The notes under the pieces: generated by a model
Databases searched by the model: none
Seen by the model: the letters and a program-made list of their open reading frames with translations, nothing else
Told to the model about the DNA's origin: nothing
Translations under genes and position numbers: made by a program
Shown here: positions 25,999-35,355 of the stretch, piece by piece
Numbering within the stretch: the stretch's first letter is position 1
Layout: each line of letters begins with the position of its first letter
Source: Staphylococcus croceilyticus
GTDB lineage: Bacteria > Bacillota > Bacilli > Staphylococcales > Staphylococcaceae
Direction: 5' to 3'
Length of the DNA stretch: 64,000 bases
Assembly: GCF_002902575.1 (NCBI RefSeq)
Contig: NZ_PPRD01000061.1
Coordinates: 1-64,000 of the forward strand

Positions 25999-27666
25999 TT
26001 ATGGCAAGTATTTGTCTATTTCAAGTACAGTATGACCTTTTGCAGCCCACAATCTTAACTCATTCCATATTTTTTGAAATTGTGTAATGAGTTGACCTTC
26101 AGGTATGGGACGTAATATTTCTCCATCAATCATTGTTTCTATAGACATAAGTGCTTGATCTGGATCAGGAGAAGAACGTAATTCGTGTAATAATAAATTA
26201 ATATGTGAATTTATCTCTTCGTTATCTTTAGTAGTTAAAAATTGTTTAAGAAACTTTTTAAAATTTTTGATGACTTTTGTTTCTTTATAGTATTCATGAA
26301 TATCATAATAAAGTAGTTCTTTTAAAGATGAAGGAATATAATAATCAAATGGTAATGATTCACTTTCTGTTGGATCTATATAAGGCGCAATTAAGGGATG
26401 CACTAAATACCCTTGTTTGATAACGGTAAAATCTTTTATATCTAATGATTGAATATGTAGTTTAATTTCATTTTTAGTTTTTGAAGTATTCAATAATTGT
26501 TTTAACAATTTTGAAATAAACTGTAATGATACGACGCCGTATAAATTCGTTGTAGCAACATAAAATCTAAATAAAGTGATTTCCTTGCTACTTTTATTTT
26601 CTTTTTTTATTTTAGTAATCTTATCTTCTACAAGCTCTTCACGCATTAAATTATTAAGAGTATTAGTGAATATAGAATTTATACTTTTTTCACTAAATAA
26701 ATCTTTTAAAGCATCTTCATTAATATTTTCTTCTTCTATACCTAAGAAACTTGGTAAATCTATATCATCATTTAATAAATCAAGTAATTCATTTTCAAAA
26801 AAATCTTCATTATTGTTTAATGCATGTAAATCTGCTATTACATTCTCAATACCGCCAATGCTATCTACATATTTTGAAAAATGTTCCATTACATCTTTTG
26901 GAATAATGATTACACCATCATATGTGTCGAATCTTAAAATAAATAAACCCTCTGCAAAGATATGAAATTCTACTCCTAAATGTGAATTTAATTCTTCCAA
27001 GTCATAGTCTGTATTAACATTTTTACCGCTTTTATATGTATCGATAAAAATATCGAAAATTTTAGGCGTCATCGAACTTAATTCCTCTTTTAAGATTGTG
27101 AAATCTTGAAAAACTTTTTTTACAATTAAATCAATAATGAGAGCTTTTCGTTTATTTGAAAACCCTTTGATATTATGATGACGGCAGATACTTTTTAAGC
27201 TATCTATATTATATTGATCTAATTCCTCTTTAAGAGAAATGTCTTTAAATTTATTAATTGCTTTATATTGAATATGAAGTTTCTCAATATAAAGCTGTTC
27301 TCTGTACGTTTTTTGCCAAAGCTCAGGATATTTCTCATTTAATGCTACTCTATTTATTGCGTCTAGAATTATATTATTTACATCAAATGTATCTTCATTG
27401 ATAAAAGTAATAGCGCCATATTTATATAATATTGGTAATTTTTTTAATTTTTTCTTATTAATTAAAATGAGAGAATCGTTATTTTTTAAAAAAGTACTTA
27501 TATAATTTTTTTCAGTTTGATCCATACTATTGTAAAGTTTAAGTATATTCTCGTCATGATAAAATTGTAATATTGCTTGAAGTTCATCATAATCTTGAGG
27601 CAAATTTAAAAATTGTTTTAAATTACTAAATTGCTCTGAGGTAATTCTATTTGTTACATCTAGCAT
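25999..27666 (-). CDS. Large hypothetical protein with a SAP-like helix pair
   Basis: 555 aa, cytosolic, Asn/Asp/Lys-rich. Residues about 150-190 (LDQYNIDSLKSICRHHNIKG, then KRKALIIDLIVKKVF) resemble a SAP or lariat-type helix-extended loop-helix that can bind nucleic acid. The rest is helical, with an acidic segment near 288-325 (NNNEDFFENELLDLLNDDID). No catalytic motif was recognised. AAGGAGGC precedes the ATG. It follows the ahpCF terminator and appears monocistronic. Known only as a conserved hypothetical in staphylococci; a DNA- or RNA-associated role is a guess. Confidence 0.8.
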   Translation of the reverse strand: MLDVTNRITSEQFSNLKQFLNLPQDYDELQAILQFYHDENILKLYNSMDQTEKNYISTFLKNNDSLILINKKKLKKLPILYKYGAITFINEDTFDVNNIILDAINRVALNEKYPELWQKTYREQLYIEKLHIQYKAINKFKDISLKEELDQYNIDSLKSICRHHNIKGFSNKRKALIIDLIVKKVFQDFTILKEELSSMTPKIFDIFIDTYKSGKNVNTDYDLEELNSHLGVEFHIFAEGLFILRFDTYDGVIIIPKDVMEHFSKYVDSIGGIENVIADLHALNNNEDFFENELLDLLNDDIDLPSFLGIEEENINEDALKDLFSEKSINSIFTNTLNNLMREELVEDKITKIKKENKSSKEITLFRFYVATTNLYGVVSLQFISKLLKQLLNTSKTKNEIKLHIQSLDIKDFTVIKQGYLVHPLIAPYIDPTESESLPFDYYIPSSLKELLYYDIHEYYKETKVIKNFKKFLKQFLTTKDNEEINSHINLLLHELRSSPDPDQALMSIETMIDGEILRPIPEGQLITQFQKIWNELRLWAAKGHTVLEIDKYLP

Positions 27667-27746
27667 TATAAAAAAAGCCTCCTTATTTATGTCTACCTAC
27701 TTGTAAAATAGCATAGAACTTTAAATAAATATATAAATTAAATAAA

Positions 27747-27778
27747 AAACCGAGATACTCATATGAGCATCTCGGTTT
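27747..27778 (-). terminator. Terminator of ahpCF
   Basis: AAACCGAGATACTC and its complement GAGCATCTCGGTTT (27747-27778) form an almost perfect stem, followed on the minus strand by TTTTTT. Confidence 0.9.
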
Positions 27779-27828
27779 ATATGAAGATATTTGATAGGTT
27801 AAGTGACAAACTAGAAAATTTCTAGTTA

Positions 27829-29352
27829 TTAATTTCTAATTATATAATCAAAGGCATTTAATGCCGCGTTGGCACCTGCGCCCATTGAAATAATAATTTG
27901 TTTATTTTTTTGATCAGTAACGTCTCCAGCAGCAAAGATACCTGGAACATTTGTATGATTATCGCGATCGATAACTACTTCTCCACGATTATTTAATTCT
28001 ACTGCGTCACCAATCCAGCTTGTGTTTGGTACTAAGCCAATTTGTACAAAGACACCATCTAGGCTAATTTCTTTCATTTCACCTGATGCTAAGTCTTCAT
28101 AACTTAATCCAGTTACATGATCGTCACCTAAAACTTCAGCAGTTCTAGCATTTGTGTGAATATCTACGTTTGATAGAGAACGTAAACGGTCTTGTAATAC
28201 CGTATCTGCTTTAAGTTCAGATGAATATTCAAATAATGTAACATGGTTAACAATACCTGCTAAATCGATAGCTGCTTCAACGCCTGAGTTACCGCCACCG
28301 ATAACTGCCACGTCTTTATTTTCAAATAAAGGACCGTCACAGTGAGGGCAGAAAGCAACACCTTTGTTGATTAAGCGATCTTCGCCAGGAATGTTTAATT
28401 TACGCCAACTTGCACCTGTTGAAATAATAGCAGTTTTACTTTCAAGAACTGCGTCATTTTCAAGTGTTACACGAATAGCTTTATCTGTTTTCTCAATACT
28501 TGTAGCACGAATACCTGTCATAGTATCAATATCGTATTCTTCGATATGTGCTGCTAAGTTAGCAGAGAATTGAGAACCAGTTGTTTCTTTAACAGTAATG
28601 AAGTTCTCGATACCAGCAGTATCGTTAACTTGACCACCAATACGATCAGCTACAATACCTGTACGTAAGCCTTTACGTGCAGTATAAATTGCAGCACTAC
28701 CACTTGCTGGTCCACCACCGATGATTAAAACATCATATGGCTCTTTATCGTTAAATTCAGAAGCATCTTGTGTGCTTCCTAATTTAGTTAAGATATCAGA
28801 AATAGTCATACGACCATTGCCAAATTCTTCACCGTCTAAGAAGACTGCAGGTACAGCCATAATGTCTTCTGATTCTTCACGGAAGACAGCACCATCAATC
28901 ATAGTGTGAGTAATATTAGGATTGATTACACTCATTAAGTTTAATGCTTGAACAACGTCTGGACATTTTTGACAAGTTAAACTTACATAAGTTTCGAAGT
29001 TATAGTTACCTTCTAAACCTTTAATTTGATCAATGATTGATTGTTTTTCTTTAGGGGCACGACCACTCACTTGTAAAATTGCTAAAACAAGTGAGTTGAA
29101 CTCGTGGCCTAATGGAATACCAGCAAACGTAATGCCTGTATCTTCTTCGGGTTTACTTACTGTAAAACTTGGCGTACGTTTTAACTCTTTATCTACAATA
29201 GTTATATGGTCTGACATTTCAGCGATTTCATCTAAAAGTTCTTTTAACTCTTTAGATTTGTCATCAGAACCGATACTAGCTCTGAATTCAACATCGCCTT
29301 CCATAAGACCTAAAAGCTGTTGTAATTGTTGTTTTAAATCAGCATTAAGCAT
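27829..29352 (-). CDS. ahpF: Alkyl hydroperoxide reductase subunit F
   Basis: 507 aa. N-terminal tandem thioredoxin-like domain with CQKC near residue 129, FAD motif GGGPASGSAAIYTARKG near 212, redox pair CPHC near 345, and NAD motif GGGNSGVEAA near 357. It passes electrons from NADH to AhpC. It begins 14 bases after ahpC, in the same transcript. Start at MLNADLKQQL with AAGGAGGC in front. The operon is repressed by PerR through the box upstream of ahpC. Confidence 0.97.
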   Translation of the reverse strand: MLNADLKQQLQQLLGLMEGDVEFRASIGSDDKSKELKELLDEIAEMSDHITIVDKELKRTPSFTVSKPEEDTGITFAGIPLGHEFNSLVLAILQVSGRAPKEKQSIIDQIKGLEGNYNFETYVSLTCQKCPDVVQALNLMSVINPNITHTMIDGAVFREESEDIMAVPAVFLDGEEFGNGRMTISDILTKLGSTQDASEFNDKEPYDVLIIGGGPASGSAAIYTARKGLRTGIVADRIGGQVNDTAGIENFITVKETTGSQFSANLAAHIEEYDIDTMTGIRATSIEKTDKAIRVTLENDAVLESKTAIISTGASWRKLNIPGEDRLINKGVAFCPHCDGPLFENKDVAVIGGGNSGVEAAIDLAGIVNHVTLFEYSSELKADTVLQDRLRSLSNVDIHTNARTAEVLGDDHVTGLSYEDLASGEMKEISLDGVFVQIGLVPNTSWIGDAVELNNRGEVVIDRDNHTNVPGIFAAGDVTDQKNKQIIISMGAGANAALNAFDYIIRN

Positions 29353-29366
29353 TCTGTAATGCCTCC

Positions 29367-29936
29367 TTAAATTTTACCTACTAAGTCTAATCCTGGTTGT
29401 AATGATTCAGAACCTTCTTCCCATTTAGCTGGGCATACTTCACCTGGATGTTGACGTACATATTGAGCTGCTTTGATTTTGTTAACTAATGTGCTAGCGT
29501 CACGGCCGATACCGTCTGCATTGATTTCAGCTGCTTGAACTACGCCATCTGGGTCAACGATGAATGTACCACGTTGAGCTAATCCAGCTTCTTCATCTAA
29601 TACATCAAAGTTACGAGTAATAGTTTGAGAAGGGTCACCAATCATAGTGTATTGGATTTTGCTGATAGCATCTGAATGATCGTGCCATGCTTTGTGTACG
29701 AAATGAGTATCAGTTGATACTGAGAATACGTTAACACCTAAATCTTGTAATTTATCATATTGGTTTTGTAAATCTTCTAATTCAGTTGGACATACGAATG
29801 AGAAGTCAGCAGGGTAGAAACAAACTACACTCCAAGAACCTTTTAAATCATCTTGGCTTACTTCTTTAAATTCGTCATTTTTAGGATCATAAGCTTGAGC
29901 TGTGAATGGTAAAATTTCTTTATTGATTAAAGACAT
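29367..29936 (-). CDS. ahpC: Alkyl hydroperoxide reductase subunit C (peroxiredoxin)
   Basis: 189 aa typical 2-Cys peroxiredoxin. The peroxidatic cysteine is in [12 protein letters not shown] (about residue 49) and the resolving cysteine in [11 protein letters not shown] (about 168). It reduces H2O2 and organic peroxides and is recharged by AhpF. AGGAGGAATTTAAGTT precedes the ATG. A sigma-A promoter and a near-perfect PerR box lie upstream. Confidence 0.98.
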   Translation of the reverse strand: MSLINKEILPFTAQAYDPKNDEFKEVSQDDLKGSWSVVCFYPADFSFVCPTELEDLQNQYDKLQDLGVNVFSVSTDTHFVHKAWHDHSDAISKIQYTMIGDPSQTITRNFDVLDEEAGLAQRGTFIVDPDGVVQAAEINADGIGRDASTLVNKIKAAQYVRQHPGEVCPAKWEEGSESLQPGLDLVGKI

Positions 29937-29996
29937 AACTTAAATTCCTCCTGATTTTCGAAAAATTTTTAGAATTACATAAGAATAATTGCTTAT

Positions 29997-30011
29997 TTAT
30001 AATAATTCTAA
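29997..30011. promoter_or_regulatory. PerR box of ahpCF
   Basis: TTATAATAATTCTAA matches the PerR consensus TTATAATNATTATAA at all but one defined position. It lies just downstream of the predicted ahpC start site, where repressor binding would block transcription. Confidence 0.85.
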
Positions 30012-30024
30012 TTTCTTGAATATT

Positions 30025-30053
30025 ATTATTACACTTCGTTTCCATTTCGTCAA
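30025..30053 (-). promoter_or_regulatory. ahpC promoter
   Basis: On the minus strand TTGACG (30053-30048), 17 bases ending in TGT, and AATAAT (30030-30025). Start expected near 30018, directly before the PerR box. Confidence 0.75.
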
Positions 30054-30179
30054 CTTAATACACTTGTAAGAAACGAAATATTGCTTAAATACTATTAAAT
30101 AAGGGTTTTTGTATAATTTGTTAAGATAGTTAAGAAGTATTTAAATTTATATTTTTTAAATGAACATTGTAAATTACAA

Positions 30180-30347
30180 ATACCTCTTACTATCAATTAT
30201 CCTTTATCATTCTCAACTAAACATCTGTATTTGATAATGGAGAAGATTTATTTTTTTGAAAATGAAGAAGTAAAACATAAACAAGGAACGTTTATATATA
30301 GTGTAGGAGATAAGAAATTGAGGGTAAGCACTTGGTACGATTATTAG
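30180..30347 (+). pseudogene. Possible gene remnant
   Basis: An open frame ends at TAG 30345-30347. Its last 36 codons, from ATG 30237, read MEKIYFFENEEVKHKQGTF and end VSTWYDY, a sensible protein-like composition, and the frame stays open upstream to about 30150. No ribosome binding site fits any start. It looks like a fragment of a lost coding gene; identity unknown. Confidence 0.3.
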
Positions 30348-30367
30348 ATTCTCTACTTAATAATTAT

Positions 30368-30399
30368 AAAGGCCAGGAAGCTACGCTATCCTGACCTTG
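30368..30399 (-). terminator. Terminator of the hydratase gene
   Basis: AAAGGCCAGGA (30368-30378) pairs with TCCTGACCTT (30390-30399) with one wobble; T-rich on the minus strand downstream. Confidence 0.65.
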
Positions 30400-30407
30400 A
30401 TATATAA

Positions 30408-31187
30408 TTAATCTACTATCTCGACTGTAACGCTGCCAACTTTATCATATTTTGCAGTGTAAGTGCCTTTTTCTAAATGTAGGGGAGAGATAAATGTGCC
30501 TGAAGAAATGAATTGGCCTTTTTCTAATTTTTTACCATGAGCATGTAATTTTTTGTTTAACCATTTTACTGATTCAATAGGATTACCTAATACTTCACTT
30601 GAATGACCTTTTTCAATTTGCTTCTCATCTTTAAATAATCCTAAATTAATGTCTGCAAATTCTTTATATTCTAAAGGTGTAACGCTTTCCCCAACGACAA
30701 TTAATCCTGTAGCAGTATTATCTGAAATTAAATCGCCTAATGTGAAATTAGGGAACCAATTTTTATAACGTGCGTCTGGGACTTCAATTCCTGCTGCAAT
30801 TTTAACACTCTCTAAGATAGTTTGATTAGTAGCATCTTTAGGTAAATCAGCAGTTAGCTCGAAAATAATTTCTGGTTCTAATAATGGATCAAAAAGATTT
30901 GATAAAGATACTTTTGCGTTACTTTTAACAACCTGAGTAGATAAGATTGTACCGTATGCAGGCTCGTGAGTATTAGCTATAGCTTGGGTAGCAGCACTTG
31001 TCATGCTCACTTTATAACCTTTCACAGTAGCTTTCTCATGTTTTTTAAGTTGTTCAATTAAATCATCTTGAGTTTTATATGCATCTTCTTCACTAATGTC
31101 ATGTGTTTTACTGACAAATTCAATAGGTTTCTTAGAAATAAAAGCTTTATATAGTGCGTTTGAAATTTCTTTGCTAGCTTGAGGCAT
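30408..31187 (-). CDS. 2-keto-4-pentenoate hydratase / fumarylacetoacetase-fold protein
   Basis: 259 aa from ATG at 31187 with AAGGAGAGATATT upstream; a longer open frame extends 22 codons further but has no such site. Motifs of the MhpD/HpcG hydratase group are present: KGYKVSMTSAATQAI, EPAYGTIL, LLEPEIIFEL (metal-binding Glu pair) and AAGIEVPDARY. It would hydrate a 2-oxo-4-enoate; which pathway this serves in a staphylococcus is not evident. A CodY-like box lies just upstream of the start (31201-31215). Divergent from nfrA. Confidence 0.85.
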   Translation of the reverse strand: MPQASKEISNALYKAFISKKPIEFVSKTHDISEEDAYKTQDDLIEQLKKHEKATVKGYKVSMTSAATQAIANTHEPAYGTILSTQVVKSNAKVSLSNLFDPLLEPEIIFELTADLPKDATNQTILESVKIAAGIEVPDARYKNWFPNFTLGDLISDNTATGLIVVGESVTPLEYKEFADINLGLFKDEKQIEKGHSSEVLGNPIESVKWLNKKLHAHGKKLEKGQFISSGTFISPLHLEKGTYTAKYDKVGSVTVEIVD

Positions 31188-31200
31188 AATATCTCTCCTT

Positions 31201-31215
31201 AAATATCTGAAAATT
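31201..31215. promoter_or_regulatory. CodY-box-like sequence before the hydratase gene
   Basis: AAATATCTGAAAATT agrees with the CodY consensus AATTTTCWGAAAATT at 13 of 15 bases and lies 14 bases upstream of the start codon. The AT-rich background makes chance matches possible. Confidence 0.4.
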
Positions 31216-31345
31216 GTTACTATTATGATAACTACAAAAATACAAGCATACAAATTTTTTATTAAAAAAGAGAAAGGTGACTTTCAAGACAAATATAAGC
31301 TGAACTTGTTACGATATATTCAGTAGATAATAAGGAGTGAATAAA

Positions 31346-32101
31346 ATGTCAAATCATGTTTATGATTTAACTAAAAAACACCATTCAGTAAGAAAATTTA
31401 AAGATAAACCTTTAAGTGAAGATGTAGTAAAAAAACTAGTCGAAGCTGGGCAAAATGCTTCTACATCTAGTTATTTACAAACATATTCAATTATTGGTAT
31501 TGATGATCCTCAAATTAAAGCGCAATTAAAAGAAGTTTCAGGTCAATCTCATGTAGTAAACAATGGCTACTTATTTGTATTTGTTCTAGATTATTATCGC
31601 CATAGTCTGATTAATGAAAAATTTGATTATAATATGGAAACATCTTTTGAATCTGCAGAAGGTTTATTAGTGGGAGCAATTGACGTTGCACTTGTTTCTG
31701 AAAATATTGCTTTAACAGCTGAAGATATGGGCTACGGTATTGTATATTTAGGTTCTTTACGTAATGATGTTGGCCGTGTCCGTGAAATTTTAGACTTACC
31801 AGAGTATGCTTTTCCTTTATTCGGTATGGCAGTAGGTGAGCCTGCCGATGATGAAAATGGAGCACCAAAACCACGTCTGCCACTTGAACATGTCTTTCAC
31901 AAGAATGTTTATAACAGCAATCAAAAACAACGAAATGAAGAATTAAACCAATATGATGAAACTGTTAGCAATTATTATAAAGAACGTACAAACGGAGAAC
32001 GTTCTGAAACTTGGTCACAACAAGTGGCAGGATTTTTAAGTGGAAAAACACGTTTAGACATGTTGGAACAATTAAATAAAGCAGGTTTAATGAAGCGATA
32101 A
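31346..32101 (+). CDS. nfrA: NADPH-dependent flavin oxidoreductase / nitroreductase
   Basis: 251 aa from ATG at 31346 (AAGGAGTG upstream; an in-frame GTG three codons earlier overlaps that site). Early HHSVRKFKDKPL binds FMN, followed by AGQNASTSSYLQTYS and YLGSLRNDVGRVREIL, as in the Frp/NfrA group. S. aureus NfrA has the same length. It reduces FMN, nitro compounds and disulfides with NADPH, fitting its place between ahpCF and the cystine importer. Ends in a strong hairpin shared with tcyP. Confidence 0.92.
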   Translation: MSNHVYDLTKKHHSVRKFKDKPLSEDVVKKLVEAGQNASTSSYLQTYSIIGIDDPQIKAQLKEVSGQSHVVNNGYLFVFVLDYYRHSLINEKFDYNMETSFESAEGLLVGAIDVALVSENIALTAEDMGYGIVYLGSLRNDVGRVREILDLPEYAFPLFGMAVGEPADDENGAPKPRLPLEHVFHKNVYNSNQKQRNEELNQYDETVSNYYKERTNGERSETWSQQVAGFLSGKTRLDMLEQLNKAGLMKR

Positions 32102-32117
32102 GGCTATTATAAATAAA

Positions 32118-32175
32118 GAAGCGTAGCTCAATCATTCTAATATATTCATCATACTAGAATGTTGGCTACGCTTTT
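32118..32175. terminator. Bidirectional terminator between nfrA and tcyP
   Basis: AAGCGTAGC (32119-32127) with inner CATTCTA pairs with TAGAATG and GCTACGCTT, then TTTTT. Convergent genes flank it. Confidence 0.88.
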
Positions 32176-32188
32176 TAATAGCTATTAA

Positions 32189-33577
32189 TTATTGTGTAGA
32201 TAAATCACCATATTGATTTGAATTAAATTTCTCTTTATCGAGGTTACCAGTTAATTTAGCTGTACCAGTACCTGCTAGTATTGAATCATTAACGTTTAGA
32301 GCAGTTCGTCCCATATCAATAATTGGTTCAATTGAAATAAGTACGCCGGCTAAAGCGACTGGAAGGTTAAGCGTTGATAATACAAGAATAGATGCGAATG
32401 TTGCACCACCGCCTACACCAGCTACACCAAATGAACTAATTACTACTACACCAATAAGAGTCAAAATAAATGGTAAATCTATATCAACTTTAGCTACTGG
32501 CGCTACCATGATAGCTAGCATAGCTGGATAAATTCCTGCGCAACCATTTTGACCAATAGATAAACCAAAAGAAGCAGAGAAGTTAGCAATACCATCTGGC
32601 ACACCTAAACGTTGTGTTTGTGTTTGGATGTTTAATGGTAATGCACCTGCACTTGATCTTGATGTGAAAGAGAAGATAAGCACTTCGAATGTCTTTTTAA
32701 CATAGCGAACAGGATTTATTCCCATAATCGTTAGGATAATTAAATGAATAATATACATTGTTATTAAAGCAGCATATGAAGCAATCATAAATTTACCTAA
32801 TGTCCAAATCGCTGCAAAGTCACTTGTAGCAATGGTAGAAGCCATAATCGCTAAAATACCGTATGGAGTTAAGCGTAAAACAAAAGTAACAATTGACATT
32901 ACTAATGAATAAATAGCATCAATACCACGTTTTAACAAGCTACCATTTTCAGGTTGTTTACGTGCTACGCGTAAACATGCAAAACCTACAAATATCGCAA
33001 AAATCACTACCGCAATTGTAGAAGTAGTTCGTTGACCAGTGAAGTCTAAGAATGGATTACTTGGTAATAATTCTAAGATTTGTTGAGGTAACGTATTAGC
33101 TGTTAAATCTTTAGCTTTACTGCTAATTTCACTTCCGCGAGCATTTTCAGCACTACCTAAATCAATACTTGATGCATCTAAACCAAATACAATGGCATAA
33201 AAAATTCCTACTATAGCCGCGATAGCCACAGTACCAATTAAGAATATAAAAATATAAGAACCAATTTTAGCGAATTTATCCCCAATTTGTATCTTACTAA
33301 ATGCTGAAACGATTGAAATAAATATTAAAGGCATAACAATCATTTGTAATAAAGCAACATAACCGTCGCCGACAATACTGAACCAATCTGTTGTTGTTTC
33401 AAGTACTTTTGAATTAACACCATAAATTAAATGTAAAGCAATACCAAACACAATTCCCAAACCTAAAGCTGTAAATACACGTTTAGGGAAGGAAACATGC
33501 TTTTTCGCCATAAAGAATAAGCCAATAAGAAAGGCAATCATTATGACAATGTTAATAACTGTAAAAAAAGTCCCCAT
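32189..33577 (-). CDS. tcyP: L-cystine symporter of the dicarboxylate/amino acid:cation family
   Basis: 462 aa from ATG at 33577 with AAAGGAGATT upstream. About eight membrane helices plus re-entrant loops; TSRSSAGALPLNIQTQ near 325 is the serine-rich loop of the family, and SVGVAGVGGGATFASILVL-like sequence follows near 400. Together with its neighbour nfrA this matches the S. aureus SA0367-SA0368 arrangement, where TcyP imports cystine and N-acetylcysteine. Role: sulfur supply, complementing mccAB and the met operon in this window. Confidence 0.93.
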   Translation of the reverse strand: MGTFFTVINIVIMIAFLIGLFFMAKKHVSFPKRVFTALGLGIVFGIALHLIYGVNSKVLETTTDWFSIVGDGYVALLQMIVMPLIFISIVSAFSKIQIGDKFAKIGSYIFIFLIGTVAIAAIVGIFYAIVFGLDASSIDLGSAENARGSEISSKAKDLTANTLPQQILELLPSNPFLDFTGQRTTSTIAVVIFAIFVGFACLRVARKQPENGSLLKRGIDAIYSLVMSIVTFVLRLTPYGILAIMASTIATSDFAAIWTLGKFMIASYAALITMYIIHLIILTIMGINPVRYVKKTFEVLIFSFTSRSSAGALPLNIQTQTQRLGVPDGIANFSASFGLSIGQNGCAGIYPAMLAIMVAPVAKVDIDLPFILTLIGVVVISSFGVAGVGGGATFASILVLSTLNLPVALAGVLISIEPIIDMGRTALNVNDSILAGTGTAKLTGNLDKEKFNSNQYGDLSTQ

Positions 33578-33739
33578 AAAGCAATCTCCTTTGATGTAAT
33601 TTAATTCCGATTTACTTAATAAGGATAGTATCATTTTAATATTATTTCAATAGCTTATAATAAAAAATAAAATTATATTTATTAAAAATGTAGTTTTTAT
33701 AAAATTTTAATATCTAGATTTTTAATTTTTGAAAAGAAA

Positions 33740-33767
33740 AAACCATAGTCCTTATAGACTATGGTTT
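33740..33767 (-). terminator. Terminator of the DUF536 gene
   Basis: AAACCATAGTC (33740-33750), loop CTTATA, GACTATGGTTT (33757-33767), with a T-run on the minus strand. Confidence 0.88.
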
Positions 33768-33783
33768 GAATTTAAACTATATA

Positions 33784-34413
33784 TTAAAGATTAAATAATC
33801 TAGCTAGAAACCCTTTTTTCTCAGTTGAGGGTCTATTCATTGAGGCTGTATTTTTTATCGCTTGTTCATTATTATCGTTAATTTCTTTAACTAAATCATT
33901 TTTAGTGTATTCCGATTGCTCTTTTTGAGCATTTTGAATAGCTTCTTGAGATGTTTGGATTGCTTGTAAAGATTGATTATTAGCTTCAAGTTTATTAGTA
34001 ATTTGACTTTGAAGTTCTTTTAATTCATTTTGTTGTTGATTAACTTGGTTAATCATTTGCGCAAGCATTTGGCGTTCTTCACGCATTTTTTGAATTTCGT
34101 TACGTAAATCGCCTACTAATTGAGCCACACTGTTATCAGCAGGTAATTGTTCATTGTCTTCTTTAACAATGACTTGTAAAAAATCTTTTTCTTTCTCTAA
34201 TTCTTCAAATGCTAAATCATAACTATTTGTTTGTTTAACTTTCTCCGCGATATCTTGGAATAACTCGATATCTTCTTCTTTAAAATCAGTGGCTTCACGA
34301 CCACGATATTCTGTCTTGCTAAGTTGATAACCACGTTCTTCTAAATGTTGCACAATTTTACGGACTTGTTTTTCACTTAGGTCGACACGTTGAGCGAATT
34401 CTTTAGTTAACAT
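33784..34413 (-). CDS. DUF536 protein with MerR-like HTH and coiled coil, plasmid-Par-like
   Basis: 209 aa. Residues 1-45 form a winged or MerR-like helix-turn-helix (MLTKEFAQRVDLSEKQVRKI, then LSKTEYRGREATDF). Residues about 95-185 are a long Gln/Asn/Glu coiled coil, and the C-terminus ends KKGFLARLFNL, an amphipathic tail. This is the layout of the Par protein of staphylococcal plasmid pSK1, which binds a site near its own gene. A chromosomal role is unknown. A perfect 12-bp palindrome lies 35 bases upstream (34448-34459). Confidence 0.85.
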   Translation of the reverse strand: MLTKEFAQRVDLSEKQVRKIVQHLEERGYQLSKTEYRGREATDFKEEDIELFQDIAEKVKQTNSYDLAFEELEKEKDFLQVIVKEDNEQLPADNSVAQLVGDLRNEIQKMREERQMLAQMINQVNQQQNELKELQSQITNKLEANNQSLQAIQTSQEAIQNAQKEQSEYTKNDLVKEINDNNEQAIKNTASMNRPSTEKKGFLARLFNL

Positions 34414-34447
34414 AGCTGAAAGTCCTTTCGTTTCTATATTTATTTAC

Positions 34448-34459
34448 ACCGACGTCGGT
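34448..34459. promoter_or_regulatory. Perfect palindrome upstream of the DUF536 gene
   Basis: ACCGACGTCGGT, a GC-rich 12-bp palindrome in an AT-rich gap, followed by partly related GTCTTCGGCC and ACGTCAGT. It is a candidate binding site for the DUF536 protein or another regulator. Confidence 0.4.
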
Positions 34460-34531
34460 CTTCGGCCAGTGAAACGTCAGTCTAACCTCGCTATTTAGTT
34501 TAACCCTTTATATCGCTCATTTCAAGTGTTC

Positions 34532-35197
34532 TTATAGAGGTAAGCGTAAATTCATACGTTCTAAGAGTGGGTAAATAATATCTCTAGAAATGCCATTTGC
34601 AAAGACATACTTAAGAATATAATTTGATTTAACACTTGCTGGGTAAATATCCTTTGTTAATTCAATATTTGATTTAATAAACAGATCAACTTCAAATGGA
34701 GAAGTTTCATTCGAATAGTTTGGATGTAAATATTCGATTTCGCTTTGTTTTTCAAAACCATTCGTTAGAAGCAAATGTATACGTTGTTTTAATAATGCTT
34801 CATCTTGATTATTAATATTTGTTTCTTTAGGGACCTCGACCATTATAAAATTAATATCTCTTGAATGAACTTTATTAGAAAGTTTGTTTAATTGAATTTC
34901 GATTTCTTGAAGCGTTTCCGAAATAATTTCATCGTGGCTAGCATTATTTATAGCTAGTAAATGAATTAAAAATGCCGAGTTCGTCGTCGCTTCATAATGG
35001 GCAGTCGCTATGCTAACTACTTCTTCCTCATCTAGACCTACAATGAAAGCATAGTCATTTTCAGTTTTGTTGTTTTGCAAAGATTTTTTAACTATCGAGC
35101 TATCTTCGTAAAAATCAATATCGAGTTGCTTATTGTATAAATCTACTGCCTTGTTAAAATAGTTGTCGTTAAAAGATTGGATAGTATGAAATTTCAT
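34532..35197 (-). CDS. GNAT-like hypothetical protein
   Basis: 221 aa. The middle resembles a GNAT scaffold: NDYAFIVGLDEEEVVSIATAHYEATTNSAF as central strands, then HLLAINNASHDEIISETLQEIE, but the usual Q/RxxGxG/A acetyl-CoA loop is not clear. AGGGGGTGACATT precedes the ATG. The next gene upstream is a sigma-B-type stress gene. Function unknown; it may be a catalytically divergent acetyltransferase. Confidence 0.65.
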   Translation of the reverse strand: MKFHTIQSFNDNYFNKAVDLYNKQLDIDFYEDSSIVKKSLQNNKTENDYAFIVGLDEEEVVSIATAHYEATTNSAFLIHLLAINNASHDEIISETLQEIEIQLNKLSNKVHSRDINFIMVEVPKETNINNQDEALLKQRIHLLLTNGFEKQSEIEYLHPNYSNETSPFEVDLFIKSNIELTKDIYPASVKSNYILKYVFANGISRDIIYPLLERMNLRLPL

Positions 35198-35289
35198 AAT
35201 GTCACCCCCATAATTTTTGTTTTAGTATAGCACATTTGTAAAGTAGGCTATCATCAAGAAAAACGTAAATATTAATGACAATTAAAAAA

Positions 35290-35329
35290 CACCGCAAAAC
35301 AGACTTAAATATAAGCTCATTTTACGGTG
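35290..35329 (-). terminator. Terminator of the general stress gene
   Basis: CACCGcAAAA (35290-35299) pairs with TTTTaCGGTG (35320-35329); T-run on the minus strand. Confidence 0.7.
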
Positions 35330-35355
35330 ATAAATCATTAAATTTTTAATTTATT

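Larger units (their letters stand above)
29937..30407. other. ahpC control region and gene-poor stretch
   Basis: Contains the ahpC promoter and PerR box (29997-30053), a decayed reading frame ending at 30347, and a terminator at 30368-30399. Nothing else was recognised. Confidence 0.5.
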
